Position numbers and translations under genes: made by a program. Under the pieces are notes generated by a model that searched no databases, was not told the origin of the DNA, and saw only the letters and a list, made by a program, of their open reading frames with translations. Shown here one piece after another: positions 48,338-50,216 of a stretch of DNA of 50,216 nt. Every line of letters begins with the position of its first letter. Within the stretch, counting starts at the first letter, position 1. The DNA is from Chloroflexota bacterium (GTDB lineage Bacteria; Chloroflexota; Anaerolineae; Anaerolineales; UBA4823): positions 1-50,216 of the forward strand of contig JAAYXE010000010.1 of NCBI GenBank assembly GCA_012516075.1. The letters run 5' to 3'.

Positions 48338-49498
48338 TCAATAATACTCGATGGTCACATCCTTGTTGGCCTGCTCCAGGCGCCCGGCGATGCGCTCCAC
48401 CAGGTAGGTGCGGATGGAGACGTTGCGGGGCAGCAGCGGGTTGCGGTAAGCCGGGTTGACCGACTGCCCCACCAGAAAGGTGATCGCATCGGCGCTGAGC
48501 AGCTCGCGCACCAGGTAGTACACCCCATTGTGGGCCGGCTGCAGCCGCTCCAGCTTGCCCTCGCAGCGGTCCAGCTCCTCCAGCGCGGCGGCCAGGGTCA
48601 GGATGCCCTCCGTCACCAGGTCGATCCCCGGCAGCCGGCCGGTAGCGGGGAGTTCAGACGTCGCCGTGCTCATGTCGGTTTCCACGCTGGTTTTCAGAAA
48701 CGCGGCCACGATGTTGGCCGTGGTGCCCCCGCAGATCACCTTGCGCCCGTCGAAATCCAGCAGGCGCTCCACGGGCACGTAGTCGAAACCGGTGTCCAGC
48801 GGCGGGCCGGTGAAGACCGCCAGCTTCTGTTTCTGGCGGCGCAGCACGCCCACGAACGTGGCGTCGTCCCCCGGTTTGAACTCGTAGTGCCGGTTGGTCA
48901 CCGCCATGACACTGTTGACCACGCTGTGCGCGGTGAAAACGCGCCCGCTGAACTGCGCCTCCAGATAAGCGCCCACGCCGTCCCAGTCCCAGCCGGGGTT
49001 CATAGCAGCACCCCGGCCGGCGTACAGCACCCCATCGCTGATCAGGCCCAGGAAATCGCCCATCTGCAGCCTGCCCTGGCTGAAGCGGATCGACTTCCCC
49101 AGAAGCTCGTGCGTCTCGACGGGCAGGCGCTGGATGCGCCCGCCGCACACGAAGAAGGGGTCGGGGTTGTCGAAGTTGATCAGCCGGAAGGTCTCGTCTT
49201 CGTGATCGAGGGTGAGGATGCTGAAGGTGGCGTAGGCGATGCCCAGAGCAGGGTCGACCGGCAGGGTGCGGATGACAGTGTCGATCACCTCGCGCAGTTC
49301 CACCTGCTGGCGCAGCAGGTTGGCGATGATCTCAGCCGTCAGCGTGGCCAGGATGTTGGCCTTGACGCCGCTGCCCAGGCCGTCGGAGAGCACGATGGTG
49401 GTCGCGGTTGGGGTCTTGACCACACGCACCTGGTCGCCGCACAGCTCTTCGCCGTAGTGGTTGAGGCTGGCCTGGTAGATGTCGAGGAAGCTGTCCAC
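48338..49498 (-). CDS. SpoIIE-family protein phosphatase, hydrogenase-cluster type, 386 aa
   Basis: PP2C-like serine phosphatase. The SpoIIE domain (about 1-225) has metal-binding VLSDGLGSG (Asp and Gly near 39-44), FDNPDPFFV, LISDGV and PGDDATFVGV. The C-terminal domain (about 245-386) begins with RKVICGGTTANIVAAFL and has GIDLVTEGILTLAAALEEL and AITFLVGQSVNPAYRNP, which I know from SpoIIE proteins next to [FeFe] hydrogenase genes in anaerobes. The start is GTG 49498, directly adjacent to the PAS gene stop, with AAGGAG 9 nt upstream. Together with the PAS protein it probably forms a partner-switching or redox-sensing module; no anti-sigma or hydrogenase gene is in the window. Confidence 0.9.
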   Translation of the reverse strand: MDSFLDIYQASLNHYGEELCGDQVRVVKTPTATTIVLSDGLGSGVKANILATLTAEIIANLLRQQVELREVIDTVIRTLPVDPALGIAYATFSILTLDHEDETFRLINFDNPDPFFVCGGRIQRLPVETHELLGKSIRFSQGRLQMGDFLGLISDGVLYAGRGAAMNPGWDWDGVGAYLEAQFSGRVFTAHSVVNSVMAVTNRHYEFKPGDDATFVGVLRRQKQKLAVFTGPPLDTGFDYVPVERLLDFDGRKVICGGTTANIVAAFLKTSVETDMSTATSELPATGRLPGIDLVTEGILTLAAALEELDRCEGKLERLQPAHNGVYYLVRELLSADAITFLVGQSVNPAYRNPLLPRNVSIRTYLVERIAGRLEQANKDVTIEYY

Positions 49499-49990
49499 CT
49501 AAGCGTGCTCCTTCTCGACCAGTTCGATGAGCCGCAGCAGGCTGGCCTTGGTCTCGGCGGTGGTCTCGCCCAGCAGGCCGGCGATTTGCTGGGCCACGCT
49601 CATCTGTTTATCGACCACGGCGTGCACTTTGAGCAGGGTCTCGCGCTTGAGCTCCAGCAGCGCCGTGCGCTGGCGCCACTCGGCGGTCAGGTCGACCATG
49701 ATGCAGGCCACCAGCTCTTCCTCCGGCACGGGGAAAATCACCTTGCGGACGTACAGATCATACTGCGGATACTCCTGCTCCAGGCCCACCCGGTCCTCGC
49801 CGCTCTCCCAGACCTGGCGCAGGTCGCTGGTATCGCCCAGCAGGTCCTGGGCGTCGCGGCCCAGCACCGCCTCGCTGCAGCGGAACATGCGGCAGAAGGC
49901 CTGGTTCACCACGCGGATCTTCATCTCGCGGTCCACCACCAGCAGACCGTTGGGGTCGTAATCCCAGAGCAGTTCCCATAATGTTTTCAC
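49499..49990 (-). CDS. PAS-domain sensor protein, hydrogenase-cluster type, 163 aa
   Basis: A PAS domain (about 6-105: YDPNGLLVVDREMKIRVVNQ, then FCRMFRCSEAVLGRDAQDLL) has two cysteines at Phe-Cys-Arg and Phe-Arg-Cys positions that could bind a cofactor. A C-terminal helical tail (about 108-163) holds VDKQMSVAQQIAGLLGETTA, a segment I associate with PAS domains of [FeFe]-hydrogenase-linked sensors. It has no output domain of its own, so it must act on a partner, most likely the SpoIIE phosphatase encoded immediately downstream. The start is GTG 49990 with AAGGGA about 10 nt upstream. Promoter candidate at 50057-50087. Confidence 0.85.
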   Translation of the reverse strand: MKTLWELLWDYDPNGLLVVDREMKIRVVNQAFCRMFRCSEAVLGRDAQDLLGDTSDLRQVWESGEDRVGLEQEYPQYDLYVRKVIFPVPEEELVACIMVDLTAEWRQRTALLELKRETLLKVHAVVDKQMSVAQQIAGLLGETTAETKASLLRLIELVEKEHA

Positions 49991-50043
49991 GGCGTATAGA
50001 TCCCTTTCTGTCCGGGCCGCTGCCCGGATGGTTATGAGACATA

Positions 50044-50087
50044 AAAACGTCCCTGGATTATAAACACATCCAGGGAATTGATGTCAT
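50044..50087 (-). promoter_or_regulatory. Overlapping hairpin and promoter candidate ahead of the PAS gene
   Basis: On the minus strand a perfect 9-bp stem TCCCTGGAT/ATCCAGGGA (50076-50068 and 50058-50050) is followed by CGTTTTTATG, so it looks like a terminator for a gene outside the window. The loop and stem also contain TATAAT (50062-50057) with ATGACA (50087-50082) 19 nt upstream, a possible promoter for the PAS-SpoIIE pair. Both readings may be true. Confidence 0.5.
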
Positions 50088-50109
50088 GATTCAACCCTTC
50101 TCCCTATGC

Positions 50110-50216
50110 ATGCCTGGTCGAAGCGGCCTGCGGGCAGGTTGCCTGGCTCCAGGCTCCCTTCGACCGGGCTCGCGAAGCAGCCGCTCCGCGCCCATCAAGC
50201 GACAGCAGGTGGGCCT
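50110..50216. repeat. Intergenic repeat words at the right edge
   Basis: It contains CCTGGTCGAAG, GCCTGGCTCCAGGC (a palindrome, about 50150) and GCCGCTCCGCG, all related to words at 20203-20232, 34600-34745 and 37690. No gene is visible to the window end. Confidence 0.55.

Overview
The window is GC-rich DNA (about 64% G+C by eye) from a bacterium. Gene content and protein style point to Chloroflexota, most likely class Anaerolineae: many GT-C membrane glycosyltransferases, a proton-pumping pyrophosphatase, a Gld-type ABC operon, the TIGR03960/DUF2344 pair, an anaerobic sulfatase-maturating enzyme and a SpoIIE/PAS regulator pair of the kind seen beside [FeFe] hydrogenases. This assignment is inference from families, not a database match. 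I see no insertion sequence, integrase, CRISPR array or rRNA. One tRNA-Arg (CCG) is present.

Layout. 1-2.6 kb (all minus): an orphan Flp/Fap pilin with its own promoter and terminator, then a NarL-type response regulator and a cytosolic histidine kinase. 2.6-20.1 kb: an island of nine GT-C-type multi-pass membrane proteins. Five (PIG-V-like, three GT87-like, one GT39-like) are stacked head to tail at 4.4-11.0 kb, and two more overlap at 14.5-17.7 kb. The island is interrupted by a convergent sulfatase/anSME pair, which fits activation of the Cys-type sulfatase by its neighbour. 20.7-26.7 kb: a RibD/DHFR-like reductase, the primary sigma factor RpoD with its own promoter, and upstream of it a Gld-like operon (ATPase, permease, GldG-like protein, DUF4340 protein) whose leader holds a terminator-like hairpin. 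27.4-29.8 kb: K+-independent H+-pyrophosphatase behind a near-consensus promoter and a leader of about 290 nt.

30.0-37.5 kb (all plus): a 1251-residue acidic protein with TPRs at both ends, a ComEA-like helix-hairpin-helix and about 19 copies of a PDWL-type motif; then ndk, a TIGR03960 radical SAM protein and its DUF2344 partner. 38.4-41.9 kb: tRNA-Arg, then (minus) a GPH sugar transporter, an esterase and a PHP-domain hydrolase that look like one catabolic operon. 42.2-48.2 kb (plus): a 7TM-PAS-GGDEF diguanylate cyclase broken by an in-frame TAA, a large unrecognised lipoprotein, and an ECF42-type sigma factor with its DGPF partner. 48.3-50.0 kb (minus): a PAS protein and a SpoIIE phosphatase.

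Long intergenic stretches (11.0-11.7, 20.1-20.7, 34.4-34.9, 37.5-38.4, 50.1-50.2 kb and both sides of 14.4 kb) carry a mosaic of short palindromic repeat modules that recur in the same internal order. At least one copy appears to serve as a terminator. Many promoters recognisable by eye have an extended -10 (TGnTAnnnT). Two genes (starts at 18480 and 43841) have their -10 so close to the start codon that leaderless mRNA is likely.
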